A stretch of 64,000 bases of DNA, taken from positions 62,001 to 126,000 of the forward strand of contig NZ_JACJSA010000018.1 of NCBI RefSeq assembly GCF_014697545.1, read 5' to 3'. The stretch is from Oscillatoria sp. FACHB-1407 (GTDB lineage: Bacteria; Cyanobacteriota; Cyanobacteriia; Elainellales; Elainellaceae). A model generated the notes under the pieces. The model was given only the letters and a program-made list of their open reading frames with translations, did no database searches and was not told the origin of the DNA. A program made the position numbers and the translations under genes. Of the stretch, positions 7,811-15,409 are shown one piece after another (within the stretch, counting starts at the first letter, position 1; every line of letters starts with the position of its first letter).

Positions 7811-10002
7811 GGTTCAGACACAACATCGGCTTGAAAAAATTGATAACAATTTTTGCCTAGCCCCTTTGCCTCATACATCGCAATGTCTGCTTTCTTGATG
7901 AGTTCGTCCTGATTATGAGTATCACGCGGATAGATACTAATGCCGATGCTGGTGCTCACCAGGATCACCTTTCCGTCTAAAACAAATTGTTGCGTCAGGG
8001 TTTGTAGGATTTTGTCAGCCACTCTGGCAATATCCTGTACGCTTGGAATGGCGGGCAACAACACAACAAATTCATCTCCGCCATAGCGAGCAACCGTGTC
8101 GCTGCTGCGGAGGCATCGGGTTAACCGTTGAGCAACCGCTTTGAGCAGCAAGTTGCCCATGTCATGTCCATAGGTGTCATTGATTTGCTTAAAGCCATCC
8201 AGGTCAAGAAAGAGGAGGGCAACGAGTTGGTCATGCTCCTGCGCCCACTCCAGGGATTGATTCAGGCGATCGCTCAATAGTTCGCGGTTGGGCAATCCAG
8301 TCAGAGCATCGTGATACGCCATCCGGCGCAAACGGTCTTCCGCCTGACGCAACTCTGCATTCGAGCGAACAAGTTCTGCGGCAGTGCGCTTTAAGTCCTC
8401 CTCCATTTTTTTGCGTTGCGTGATATCACGGATCACCCCCACTAAAAACACGTTTCCTGCGGCATCTTGGTGGAGCGATCGCTTCGTGGCAATGGCATAG
8501 GTTACACCGTTGGCATCTGTAAATTCCTCCTCGGCTTCCTGCTCAATACCATCCTTAAACACGAGATTGTCCTGTTGCCAAAAGTGAGCGGCTTGTTCCA
8601 CAGGCAAAAAGTCGGGTTCAGACCTGTCTAAAAGCTGGTCTAGAGGATAGCCAATAAAGCGGCAGTAAGCCCGATTGAGAACGATCCAGCGATGGTTTTG
8701 GTCTTTGACAAAGATCGGATCAGGAATCGTGTTAATCACAGAATTGAGAAATTCCTTTGATTTCTTCAACTCCTCCTGCAAGTAGGCGATGTAGCTGGTC
8801 ATGGTTACGGCTGAGCCAAACAAAGCCAGCAGAGGTGGCACCAGAGGAATCCACCACTCCAACAAAAACGCAACATAGCAGATGCCGACGAGACTTGCGC
8901 CTGCAACTACAATCGCTAATCCCGAGCGCAGGGGCAGTCGCAATCTCCAACTCACACTGGCACCAACCCACGACCAGACGGCAATCCAGAGCAGCTCAAG
9001 CGGGTCAGGAATGACTCGAATCAGCGATCGCCCTTCTAAAGCAGCATCCAAAAATTGACTGATGAAATTAGCGTGTAGCTCTACACCAGATACAGGTTGA
9101 GCATTACCATCTGTACTGCTGCTGTAGGGGGTGTAAAAGAAATCTTTGAGGCTGGAGGCAGTAGATCCAATCAACACAATGCGATCGCGCAGGAGGGACT
9201 CCGAAACCTTGCCCTCTAATACATCAGTCAAAGAGACAGTCGTAAAGCGTGAGTTTGGAGGACTCAAATTAGCCAGGATTTGATATCCACCAATGTCGGC
9301 TCGCACATAGCTCCCGTCGTTTGCCTGGAGGCGATCAAAAACACCCTGCCCCAGTTGCAATAGGTCGGGATTATGGGCGGCTGGTTGAGCTGTAATCCCC
9401 TCCGTTTCGAGGTAAAGCATCGCCAACTTTAAGGCAAAGCTATCGTGAAATTCACCGTCTACTTTCCAGAACAAGACCGATCGCCGAACCCGGCTATCCA
9501 CATCCACAACAACGTTGTTAAAGCCAACCTGGTCGAGCTCTGCTAGTGCCGTTGGTGGGGGCACGCCCACACTGGATCCATCTTCAAGCTTTTCAATGCC
9601 AATGAGATTGGGGGTGGTTTCAAAGACTCGTTGCAGGTCGGCTTGCCCCTCGCCTACAGGAACATCCCGATAAATATCTAACCCAATGGCACGGGGTTGA
9701 TAGGACTGAATTCGTTCTAGCAACCTAGCCATTAACGCATCGGTGAGCGGCCATGTTTTCAGTTGGTTAATGTCGGAATCGTCTAGCCCAACAATAACAA
9801 TGCGATCGTCCGGTAGCTGCGGTGGACGTGATCGAAAGATTTGATCGAGTGCCATTAGCTCTAGGGATTGCAGCGAACCCAAGAGACGCAAAGTAGCCAC
9901 TAGTGCCGCGACTCCTACGGCAGTAAACCAGACTTTGTGCTCACGCCCAAACCATTGCTTTAAGGCTGTTCCTACAGTGATTGGGTATTTCATGCGCTGC
10001 AC
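7807..10002 (-). CDS. CHASE2-PAS-GGDEF diguanylate cyclase
   Basis: This 731-residue membrane protein should make cyclic di-GMP in response to an external signal. An N-terminal transmembrane helix (about 25-45) precedes a CHASE2 domain (about 45-330). Three transmembrane helices (about 335-410), a PAS domain with PAC (about 425-545) and a GGDEF domain (about 565-725) follow. The active-site motif is intact (ARYGGDEF). An RxxD inhibitory site (RSSD) lies exactly five residues upstream of it, so product inhibition is expected. No EAL domain is present. The frame opens with GTG at 10002; ATG at 9993 is an alternative start. The CHASE2 part is clearly similar to that of the kinase at 1407-3617 (shared patterns such as NDGSY..D..GYQIL). 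Confidence 0.94.
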   Translation of the reverse strand: MQRMKYPITVGTALKQWFGREHKVWFTAVGVAALVATLRLLGSLQSLELMALDQIFRSRPPQLPDDRIVIVGLDDSDINQLKTWPLTDALMARLLERIQSYQPRAIGLDIYRDVPVGEGQADLQRVFETTPNLIGIEKLEDGSSVGVPPPTALAELDQVGFNNVVVDVDSRVRRSVLFWKVDGEFHDSFALKLAMLYLETEGITAQPAAHNPDLLQLGQGVFDRLQANDGSYVRADIGGYQILANLSPPNSRFTTVSLTDVLEGKVSESLLRDRIVLIGSTASSLKDFFYTPYSSSTDGNAQPVSGVELHANFISQFLDAALEGRSLIRVIPDPLELLWIAVWSWVGASVSWRLRLPLRSGLAIVVAGASLVGICYVAFLLEWWIPLVPPLLALFGSAVTMTSYIAYLQEELKKSKEFLNSVINTIPDPIFVKDQNHRWIVLNRAYCRFIGYPLDQLLDRSEPDFLPVEQAAHFWQQDNLVFKDGIEQEAEEEFTDANGVTYAIATKRSLHQDAAGNVFLVGVIRDITQRKKMEEDLKRTAAELVRSNAELRQAEDRLRRMAYHDALTGLPNRELLSDRLNQSLEWAQEHDQLVALLFLDLDGFKQINDTYGHDMGNLLLKAVAQRLTRCLRSSDTVARYGGDEFVVLLPAIPSVQDIARVADKILQTLTQQFVLDGKVILVSTSIGISIYPRDTHNQDELIKKADIAMYEAKGLGKNCYQFFQADVVSEP

Positions 10003-10851
10003 AATAGCGTCCTGATACTAATAGTGAACACAACGATGAATCGAATGATGAATTTAATAATAAGGAAATCAATATTCCCTCAAATCAGACAACATATAGC
10101 CGTAGCCACTTGAGTTAGAACGGGGTACAGAGGTTCCACCCCCTTTGCCCCAAATAAAATGGTGATAGCTATATCTGACAGACCGTCCTTTTATACCGGA
10201 TGATGAGTTTGCTGTCTGTGACAGGGAAATCATATCAGGTCAAAAAAATTGCCATGCTGTCCGCTAGCAGTTCTGTTCATAACCAGTTTTATAGGTCATC
10301 AGTCTTATCAGTAGACAGGTTTCTCCGTAACTAAATCGTGTCCGTAACCAAATCGTGCTCGTAACTAAATCGTGTCCGTAACCAAATCGGTCCGTAACCA
10401 AATCGTGTCCGTAACCAAACTGGGGATGACGCTGATGCAAATTCGATCCTTGTTAGAGTTCCCGATTTAGTTCACAGGATTAACGGCAATGCAGAAAACT
10501 CAGCATTTGAGTAGAAATTTGTACAGAATGAAGGTGCTGTCGCGATCGCGCAAATGCTGATTACATGAACATTGTAGCGATCGCCCCTGTTTTTCCTATC
10601 CCCTCCGACAGAGCTAGACAAGGCACACGAACTACCGTATTCAACCTGGGGGGAGATGTGACAGAGCGGATATTCAAGATATTAAATTCTACGGGGGCTA
10701 GATAAAGTGCCCCACTAGCGAACGTTCTTGCGATCGCTTGAGTGACAAAACGGTAAATGTCAACCGAGAAACAAAAACCTAAATTAATGCAGGTGCAGTC
10801 AGGTACTTGTTTCGCACCCTTAACATGTTCTACAACTGGAGGAAATTTATT
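10003..10851. other. 849-base gap between divergent genes
   Basis: No convincing gene is visible. A minus-strand open frame at 10561-10857 has no coding character. The stretch holds the 17-base tandem repeat at 10324-10420 and, at its end, the promoter and ribosome site of the small exported protein gene at 10852. Confidence 0.6.
10324..10420. repeat. 17-bp tandem repeat, about 6 copies
   Basis: The unit TCCGTAACYAAATCGTG is repeated head to tail six times at 10324, 10341, 10358, 10375, 10391 and 10408. Copy four lacks one base and copy six is truncated. There are no spacers, so this is not a CRISPR. It lies upstream of both flanking divergent genes. Confidence 0.9.
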
Positions 10852-11217
10852 ATGCAATCCTTTCGTTTCAAAATCGCTGCTTTTCGTCCCCTTCGAATCT
10901 TAATGACTGCAATAGTTTGTGCTGTGATGTTCCTCAGTAATGTCCTGCCAGCTTATGCAATCCACAGTACTCCGAGCAATCCTCGTTCTGGTGAAACTCC
11001 ACTCAATGAAATTTATGAGCGTTCTGAGGATGCTTTGAGAGCTGAGCCTCGCACGATGAAAGATCTAGAAACTGAAGCCGGTAAAGGCATTAATGAAGTA
11101 CAGGGCGATGCTGACCTCAACAGCAATCAAATGAACCGCCCAGACAACTCCCAAAATGCCGTTTCCGCTGAGGAACAGGTAGAAAATGTGTTGCGCAAGT
11201 TAACTCATAAAGAGTAG
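10852..11217 (+). CDS. small exported protein, resembles cyanobacterial low-temperature-induced proteins
   Basis: The frame is open from 10807, but the start is placed at the ATG at 10852. A GGAGGA ribosome site ends 9 bases upstream of it, and it gives a normal signal peptide (MQSFRFKIAAFRPLR, a hydrophobic core, then VLPAYA). The mature part is about 85 residues, hydrophilic and helical, with E/D/N/Q-rich sequence (LNEIYERSEDALR, INEVQGDADLN). It resembles from memory a family of small cyanobacterial proteins annotated as low-temperature induced. The biochemical role is unknown and the name is tentative. A terminator-like hairpin follows at 11286. Confidence 0.75.
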   Translation: MQSFRFKIAAFRPLRILMTAIVCAVMFLSNVLPAYAIHSTPSNPRSGETPLNEIYERSEDALRAEPRTMKDLETEAGKGINEVQGDADLNSNQMNRPDNSQNAVSAEEQVENVLRKLTHKE

Positions 11218-11285
11218 AACGGTGAAGCGATCGCAACATCAACGCTAACTGCGTTTGTGTTGCTCTTTGTCGAATAAACATCAAG

Positions 11286-11320
11286 TCCCCAGCACTTAAA
11301 ATAGGCTGGGGATTGTTTGT
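11286..11320 (+). terminator. probable intrinsic terminator of the small exported protein gene
   Basis: A perfect 8-bp stem TCCCCAGC / GCTGGGGA encloses an 11-base loop and is followed by TTGTTTGT. It lies 68 bases after the stop codon at 11217. Confidence 0.7.
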
Positions 11321-11484
11321 ATAAAGCTTATTGGTTGAGGTTGTATCCGATTTTCAAAAGCCAGGAGTAATTATACTTATCACTCCAACCACCGCCATTA
11401 GAACACTGCACTAAATCTATAGTTTGTATGAATAACAATCAATATCCTAATTGAACTGTTATTTTTACAGAATTTAGATGATAT

Positions 11485-11578
11485 ATAGCAGTCCTATTTG
11501 ATTTGTGAAAAAGGTGATTTGTGAAAGTGCCCGCCCGATGGGCGGGCACTTTCACAAATCATTTAGGGTTGCTATAGC
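11485..11578. repeat. palindromic MITE-like element with perfect 21-bp hairpin core
   Basis: The core is a perfect 21-bp inverted repeat, 11516-11536 and 11540-11560, with a 3-base loop (GAT). It begins GATTTGTGAAAGTGCCC. The outer ends also match as imperfect inverted repeats: TATAGCAGTCCTATTTGATT on the left against TATAGCAACCCTAAATGATT read on the opposite strand from the right. A direct repeat GATTTGTGAAA precedes the core. No reading frame is present. It is probably a non-autonomous dispersed element. Confidence 0.75.
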
Positions 11579-11643
11579 AGCTCTAACTGAATCGTGAGAT
11601 AAGCGGGCTGTGAGAAGCACATCCCATTTGAGGTCGCTATATC
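11573..11643. repeat. second, degenerate copy of the same type of palindromic element
   Basis: Directly adjoining the first element, the ends TATAGCAGCTCTAACTGAAT and, on the other strand, ATATAGCGACCTCAAATGGG resemble the ends of the first copy. The interior is diverged and the central hairpin is weak. The two elements share the TATAGCAG boundary. Confidence 0.5.
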
Positions 11644-11865
11644 TGTGAAGAAAACATTGTGCTTTCAAGTAAAAGCCAATCTCCCTAAATTCCCTTTTTT
11701 AGAGGGATTGGGGATCTCAAGGCTTTGCAGACTCTCTTCAAGCTAAATAATTGTTTAAGGTGAACAAGTCTTCTCTTTTGAGAAGGTTTGGCTCTCAAAT
11801 TCATCCTGTAGCAACTGAATAGTTTGTTAAGACATCTCTAAATTTTGAACCCGAAGTACTGCCTT

Positions 11866-11900
11866 TCAGCCTCAGCACTCAGTCTTCAAGACTCAGCATT
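11866..11900. repeat. heptamer-type intergenic repeat (CTCAGCA/CTCAGTC family)
   Basis: Degenerate copies of CTCAGCA and CTCAGTC. The same family recurs at 13890-13968 and 24200-24236. Confidence 0.6.
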
Positions 11901-12186
11901 TTGCCATAAATACCTTCCCAATTTTTAAGAATGATTTCTTTAATAATTCCTTCATTAATTGGTCAGTTCAACGTCAATTCGGTGACTTCAAGAATGTTTA
12001 CTTATTTAAAGTAAACTTCTGAGAAAAAATTGAAACGTGAATAGCAGTAAAAGCTAAAAAAAATGGAAGCCATAAAACGAGAACTATCTGCCTGAAAGAG
12101 TTAAGGAAAGCGATTTTCGCCCTTTGTTGTCCAGGTTTTGCAATTGTGTTGCGCGTTATATTGACTCGCAGCGCACTATCTTTGAT

Positions 12187-12579
12187 ATGAAATTATCACA
12201 GAGTTATGTTTTGGTTTTAGATCAACACTCTGGCGACTTGACAATGCTGGAGTCTTTGCTGATGCCCCTTCGATGCTCAATTGAAGTGGTTAACTCTGTT
12301 GAGCAAGCGATGGTTAGAGTCAGCCAGACCCCACCATATCTGGTCATCCTAACGGGTAGTCGTCAAAATTGGTCGCGCACCCTGGTCAGCCAGTTACGCG
12401 ATCATGTTAATGCATCCAACGTCACAATTGTTGCCCTAACTGATGTGCACGCCCCTAGCTGGCAACACCAGGAAGAAAACCCAGGGCTAGACGGGTTTCT
12501 AGTCAAACCACTCAGTGTTGATGTGTTGGCATCGTTAGTGCAATCTGCCTGGGCACGGCAGACCTACTGCTCTGCCTAG
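12187..12579 (+). CDS. receiver-like (pseudo-receiver) protein lacking the phospho-acceptor Asp
   Basis: From the ATG at 12187 the product is 130 residues with the length and strand pattern of a CheY-type receiver domain and nothing else. The first strand ends with LVLDQHSGD. The conserved Lys near the last strand is present (FLVKPLS, K107). The third strand reads YLVILTGSRQ, so Thr or Gly stands where the phosphorylated Asp should be. It is therefore probably a phosphorylation-independent pseudo-receiver used for protein interaction. The longer frame from 12124 adds 21 residues without domain value. The deacetylase gene follows 91 bases downstream on the same strand. Confidence 0.75.
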   Translation: MKLSQSYVLVLDQHSGDLTMLESLLMPLRCSIEVVNSVEQAMVRVSQTPPYLVILTGSRQNWSRTLVSQLRDHVNASNVTIVALTDVHAPSWQHQEENPGLDGFLVKPLSVDVLASLVQSAWARQTYCSA

Positions 12580-12670
12580 GGTTTCCAGGAGTGTAGAGAT
12601 ATTCAATGGGATTCGGGTTGCATCCCACTAAAATGGCTATGTAGAAGCATTTAGGTTTAGATATCGGCTG

Positions 12671-13366
12671 ATGCAGTTTGCACCGCTTTACCCGATTGTG
12701 CATCGGATTCTCAAACCACTCTTTCCAGACTGCCTTTGGGAAGGATATCCCCATTCCAAGACGATCGCCCTGACCTTTGATGATGGTCCCCATCCACAAC
12801 ACACGCTGCCTTTGTTAGAGGTGCTAACCCGCTATCAAGTTACAGCCAACTTTTTTTGGCTCGGAGCCTGTGTTAACCGCAGCCCTGCGATCGCCAACGC
12901 CATCTACCAACAGGGACACTGGATTGGGTTACACGGATATGACCACCGGATTTTTCCAACCTTGAGTGTCGATGAGCTCAAGGAGCAACTGGAGCGCACA
13001 CAACGGGCGATCGCGCAGGCATGTCACCTGGATTTATCCTATGTGCAGCACCATATTCGAGATGTTCGTCCACCTGTGGGTGTTTTTACCCCACAAACGT
13101 TAACCTACCTGCGACAGTGGGGGTATCGTCCGGTGATGTGGAGTGTTGTTCCCGAAGATTGGGTGCGTCCTGGGGTGGCGATCGCAATCCAACGAGTGCT
13201 CGACCAAACTCAAAACGGCTCACTCATTGTGTTGCACGATGGCTATCATGGGGGCGAAGATGTAGCGGCGATCGCATCTACCGTAATTCCTACGTTGCTT
13301 GATCTGGGGTATGAATTTGTCACCATTGACCAACTCTGGCAGCAACGACAACCACAGGCGGCATAG
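12671..13366 (+). CDS. polysaccharide deacetylase (NodB homology domain)
   Basis: The 231-residue protein is essentially one NodB/carbohydrate esterase 4 domain. Motif 1 is TFDDG (catalytic Asp and metal Asp) near residue 37. Motif 2 is HGYDH with both metal-binding His residues. Motif 3 is RPPVG, motif 4 is VVPEDW, and motif 5 is IVLHDG. The metal ligands and catalytic residues are therefore complete. It should remove N- or O-acetyl groups from a polysaccharide such as peptidoglycan or exopolysaccharide. No signal peptide is apparent, which is unusual for a cell-wall-acting enzyme. Confidence 0.92.
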   Translation: MQFAPLYPIVHRILKPLFPDCLWEGYPHSKTIALTFDDGPHPQHTLPLLEVLTRYQVTANFFWLGACVNRSPAIANAIYQQGHWIGLHGYDHRIFPTLSVDELKEQLERTQRAIAQACHLDLSYVQHHIRDVRPPVGVFTPQTLTYLRQWGYRPVMWSVVPEDWVRPGVAIAIQRVLDQTQNGSLIVLHDGYHGGEDVAAIASTVIPTLLDLGYEFVTIDQLWQQRQPQAA

Positions 13367-13480
13367 AGGTTGCCTGGCGATAAGAAATGTTTACAGTGGA
13401 GTGCGAAATCCCTTAAGGTTTTGGGATAACTAAATGAGTAGTTATACTACGTAGCAAGATCCGTAAGGCGATGTAAACCC

Positions 13481-13795
13481 GTGTTGCCCCCAGTCATTGA
13501 CGAAGAAAAGCTTTTTCCCTTCAAATTCTGGTTTAACAACAGCATCCAGGATGGCATGTGTTACCGGAACGAACTGTTTTATCGATTACACAGCATCGAT
13601 ATCCGCCATCGCGCTCGCCTTTATCACTACGCTTGCAGACTGGCACAACGCGATCGGGTCGTAGTGAGTGCTACAGATGCTAGCTGTAGCATCTGGGTTA
13701 GCCTCCGCAGTTCTCATGTGCAGGAGTCTAATCTACACCTTCAGAAGCTACCCTCGTTTATGCATCTCGCTGATGAAGAGGAAGACCAACCGTAG
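13481..13795 (+). CDS. small conserved-looking cytoplasmic protein of unknown function
   Basis: A GTG start gives a 104-residue protein with an acidic C-terminus (HLADEEEDQP) and a central helical, Arg-rich region (NELFYRLHSIDIRHRARLY). The composition looks like a real cyanobacterial protein, and I recall similar short hypothetical proteins in other cyanobacteria, but I cannot name a domain or function. A weak ribosome site (TAAGG) lies about 13 bases upstream. It stands 114 bases after the deacetylase gene and is followed by repeat DNA. Confidence 0.6.
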   Translation: MLPPVIDEEKLFPFKFWFNNSIQDGMCYRNELFYRLHSIDIRHRARLYHYACRLAQRDRVVVSATDASCSIWVSLRSSHVQESNLHLQKLPSFMHLADEEEDQP

Positions 13796-13889
13796 CCAAA
13801 CGTCAGTTTGAAATCAGGGACGTTGATTAAGGTCAATTTGGGTTATGGGACATTTCTTAACTTTAAACGCGATGCCCTGCCTACCTTTT

Positions 13890-13968
13890 AGCCTCAGTCC
13901 TCAATCCTCAGCCCTCAGTCCTCAGTCCTCAGTTCTCAGTTCTCTGCCCTCAGTCCTCAGCACTTGAC
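13890..13968. repeat. heptamer-type intergenic repeat (CTCAGTC family), about 10 copies
   Basis: Near-perfect CTCAGTC, CTCAGTT, CTCAGCC and CTCAATC heptamers run in tandem between the hypothetical gene and the NUDIX gene. This is the longest of three copies of this family in the window. Confidence 0.85.
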
Positions 13969-13975
13969 TCTCACT

Positions 13976-14028
13976 GCGGTTTCAACCGCCAAAATCCTGA
14001 TCCCGAACTCAGGTTGAACGATCAACCT
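13976..14028 (-). repeat. fragment of a dispersed palindromic element plus short hairpin behind the NUDIX gene
   Basis: Read on the minus strand, 14011-13976 gives GAGTTCGGGATCAGGATTTT followed by GGCGGTTGAAACCGC. This matches the left part of the elements at 27117 and 28678. Just before it, AGGTTGA / TCAACCT (14011-14028) forms a 7-bp hairpin 4 bases beyond the NUDIX stop codon. The hairpin lacks a U-tract, so a terminator role is only possible. Confidence 0.6.
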
Positions 14029-14031
14029 TAA

Positions 14032-14577
14032 TTACAAAAAGGGGCGCACCAATAACAGGCTAGAGATCGATTTGGAATCCACAGGTTCACCCTCTAAGAT
14101 CGCCTGTTCTAGCTCCTGTGGAGTCATCAGAATAGTTTCAATGTCTTCATCATGATCTTGAGGGGGTGGGGTTTCCAGCTTTTCCAGGTCTTGTGCCAAA
14201 AACACATGAATGACCTCGTCAGAATAGCCAGGAGCGACAAAAAACTTTCCAACCTTCCGCCAACGATGAGCACGGTAGCCTGTTTCTTCCTGGATTTCTC
14301 GCTCAACGGTCGTGGCTGGATCTTCGTCGGGTTCGATTGTACCTGCCGGAAACTCAATCAACCGTCCTTGAGCCGCAAAGCGATATTGCTTTACCAAGAC
14401 CAGTTTTCCATCTTCTGTAACGGGAACCGCCACTGCTCCACCCGGATGACGAATGCATTCCCACTCTCCTTCAGCCCGATTGGGCAGGCGCAAACGACTC
14501 ACTTCAAAGTTGAATTTGCGTCCATGGTAGAGGAGTTTTTGTTTCAGGAGTTGAGGAGGTTCAGAGCCAACAGCCAT
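14032..14577 (-). CDS. NUDIX hydrolase, ADP-ribose pyrophosphatase type
   Basis: The 181-residue protein carries a complete Nudix box, beginning GTIEPDEDP and ending REIQEETGY. The invariant Gly, Glu and REx2EE pattern are intact. Such enzymes cleave nucleoside diphosphates linked to another group. The overall length and the upstream KFNFEVSRLRLPN region point to the ADP-ribose pyrophosphatase subgroup, but the substrate is not proven. It lies 89 bases downstream of folK on the same strand and might be read from the cobQ-folK operon. Confidence 0.9.
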   Translation of the reverse strand: MAVGSEPPQLLKQKLLYHGRKFNFEVSRLRLPNRAEGEWECIRHPGGAVAVPVTEDGKLVLVKQYRFAAQGRLIEFPAGTIEPDEDPATTVEREIQEETGYRAHRWRKVGKFFVAPGYSDEVIHVFLAQDLEKLETPPPQDHDEDIETILMTPQELEQAILEGEPVDSKSISSLLLVRPFL

Positions 14578-14666
14578 GAGAAGTATACCGATTTAGAGTT
14601 GACGTTTGCGGTTTTGAGTTAATGTCTGCGATGAAGTGATTACAGCTTCATGAGGAGCAAGAGAGG

Positions 14667-15161
14667 TTAGACAGAGGCAATGGGGGTTACTCCCGAACAG
14701 TCTACCGTTTTCACCAAATCTGCGATCGCTTTACCCGAAATCGGTTGAATCCAATCCGGAGCAATTTCTGACAGAGGCACCAACACAAAAGCGCGTTCGT
14801 GCATACGAGGATGCGGCAAGGTCAGGGTAGGCGTGTCGAGCACCAGGTCATCAAACAGTAACAAATCGAGGTCAAGCAGACGCGGACCCCAGCGTTCACG
14901 GCGGACTCGCCCAAACTGTAACTCAATTGCCAGGAGCGATCGCAAGAGGTGCTCTGGTGTGAGTGAGGTAGACACCAGCGCAGAGCAGTTCAGGTAATCG
15001 GGTTGGGGTGGTCCGACGGCAAGGGTTTGATAAAAACCGGAATGGGTTTCTAAGGCAACACCAGGCGTTTTGCCAAGGGCAGTCAGAGCAGCCTGCAAAA
15101 TGCTGTAAGAATCACCTAGATTACTCCCCAGGGCGATCGCTGCCCGATGGTGTTGCATCAC
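14667..15161 (-). CDS. folK: 2-amino-4-hydroxy-6-hydroxymethyldihydropteridine diphosphokinase
   Basis: FolK transfers pyrophosphate from ATP to the pterin intermediate of folate synthesis. The 164 residues are the usual length. The N-terminus ALGSNLGD is diagnostic, as are LLDLDLLLFDD and HPRMHERAFVLVPL, which contain the catalytic Arg/His and metal-binding Asp residues. The start is the GTG at 15161 or the adjoining ATG at 15158. Only 3 bases separate it from the ferredoxin gene, so cobQ, the ferredoxin gene and folK form one operon. Confidence 0.96.
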   Translation of the reverse strand: MMQHHRAAIALGSNLGDSYSILQAALTALGKTPGVALETHSGFYQTLAVGPPQPDYLNCSALVSTSLTPEHLLRSLLAIELQFGRVRRERWGPRLLDLDLLLFDDLVLDTPTLTLPHPRMHERAFVLVPLSEIAPDWIQPISGKAIADLVKTVDCSGVTPIASV

Positions 15162-15164
15162 GGC

Positions 15165-15401
15165 TTACCAACTCGGATCAACATACAGATTAATCGTCAG
15201 GTGTTGGCATCCGGGTGGCACAGCACTAATACAGGCACAGACCGTTTCTCCTTCCACATCGACCTCACAGGCGTGGCACGACCCCATCAAGCAACCCGTG
15301 GGAATGGATACTCCTGCCCGATCTGCCACTTGTAGCAATGGTTCCCCAACTTCAGCGATCGTGCTGACATTGTCAGGTACAAATTGAATTTGAACGCTCA
15401 T
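15165..15401 (-). CDS. small [2Fe-2S] ferredoxin-like protein
   Basis: The 78-residue product has the plant-type ferredoxin cluster motif in shortened form. CLMGSCHAC gives C-x4-C-x2-C, and further Cys residues (VCACISAVPPGC) supply the fourth ligand. It is shorter than photosynthetic PetF (about 97 residues), and the segment before the cluster is reduced. It should act as a small electron carrier. It sits between cobQ (8 bases upstream) and folK (3 bases downstream). That might mean it feeds electrons to corrin or pterin chemistry, but the partner is unknown. Confidence 0.88.
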   Translation of the reverse strand: MSVQIQFVPDNVSTIAEVGEPLLQVADRAGVSIPTGCLMGSCHACEVDVEGETVCACISAVPPGCQHLTINLYVDPSW

Positions 15402-15409
15402 TGGCTCAC

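Larger units (their letters stand above)
11218..12186. other. 969-base gene-free, repeat-rich gap
   Basis: I see no gene here. In order it holds the terminator at 11286, two adjacent palindromic elements at 11485-11643, an imperfect hairpin around 11675-11720 (TCCCTAAATTCCC / AGAGGGATT type), CTCAGCA-type heptamers at 11866-11900, and an 8-bp hairpin at 11996-12016 (GTTTACTT / AAGTAAAC). Confidence 0.6.

Noticed and set aside
10324-10420. possible CRISPR array
   Set aside because: Units are 17 bp and directly adjoining, with no unique spacers and no cas genes.
10561-10857. 98-residue minus-strand open frame in the gap before the small exported protein
   Set aside because: No domain, poor composition, and it overlaps the ribosome site and start of the real gene at 10852.
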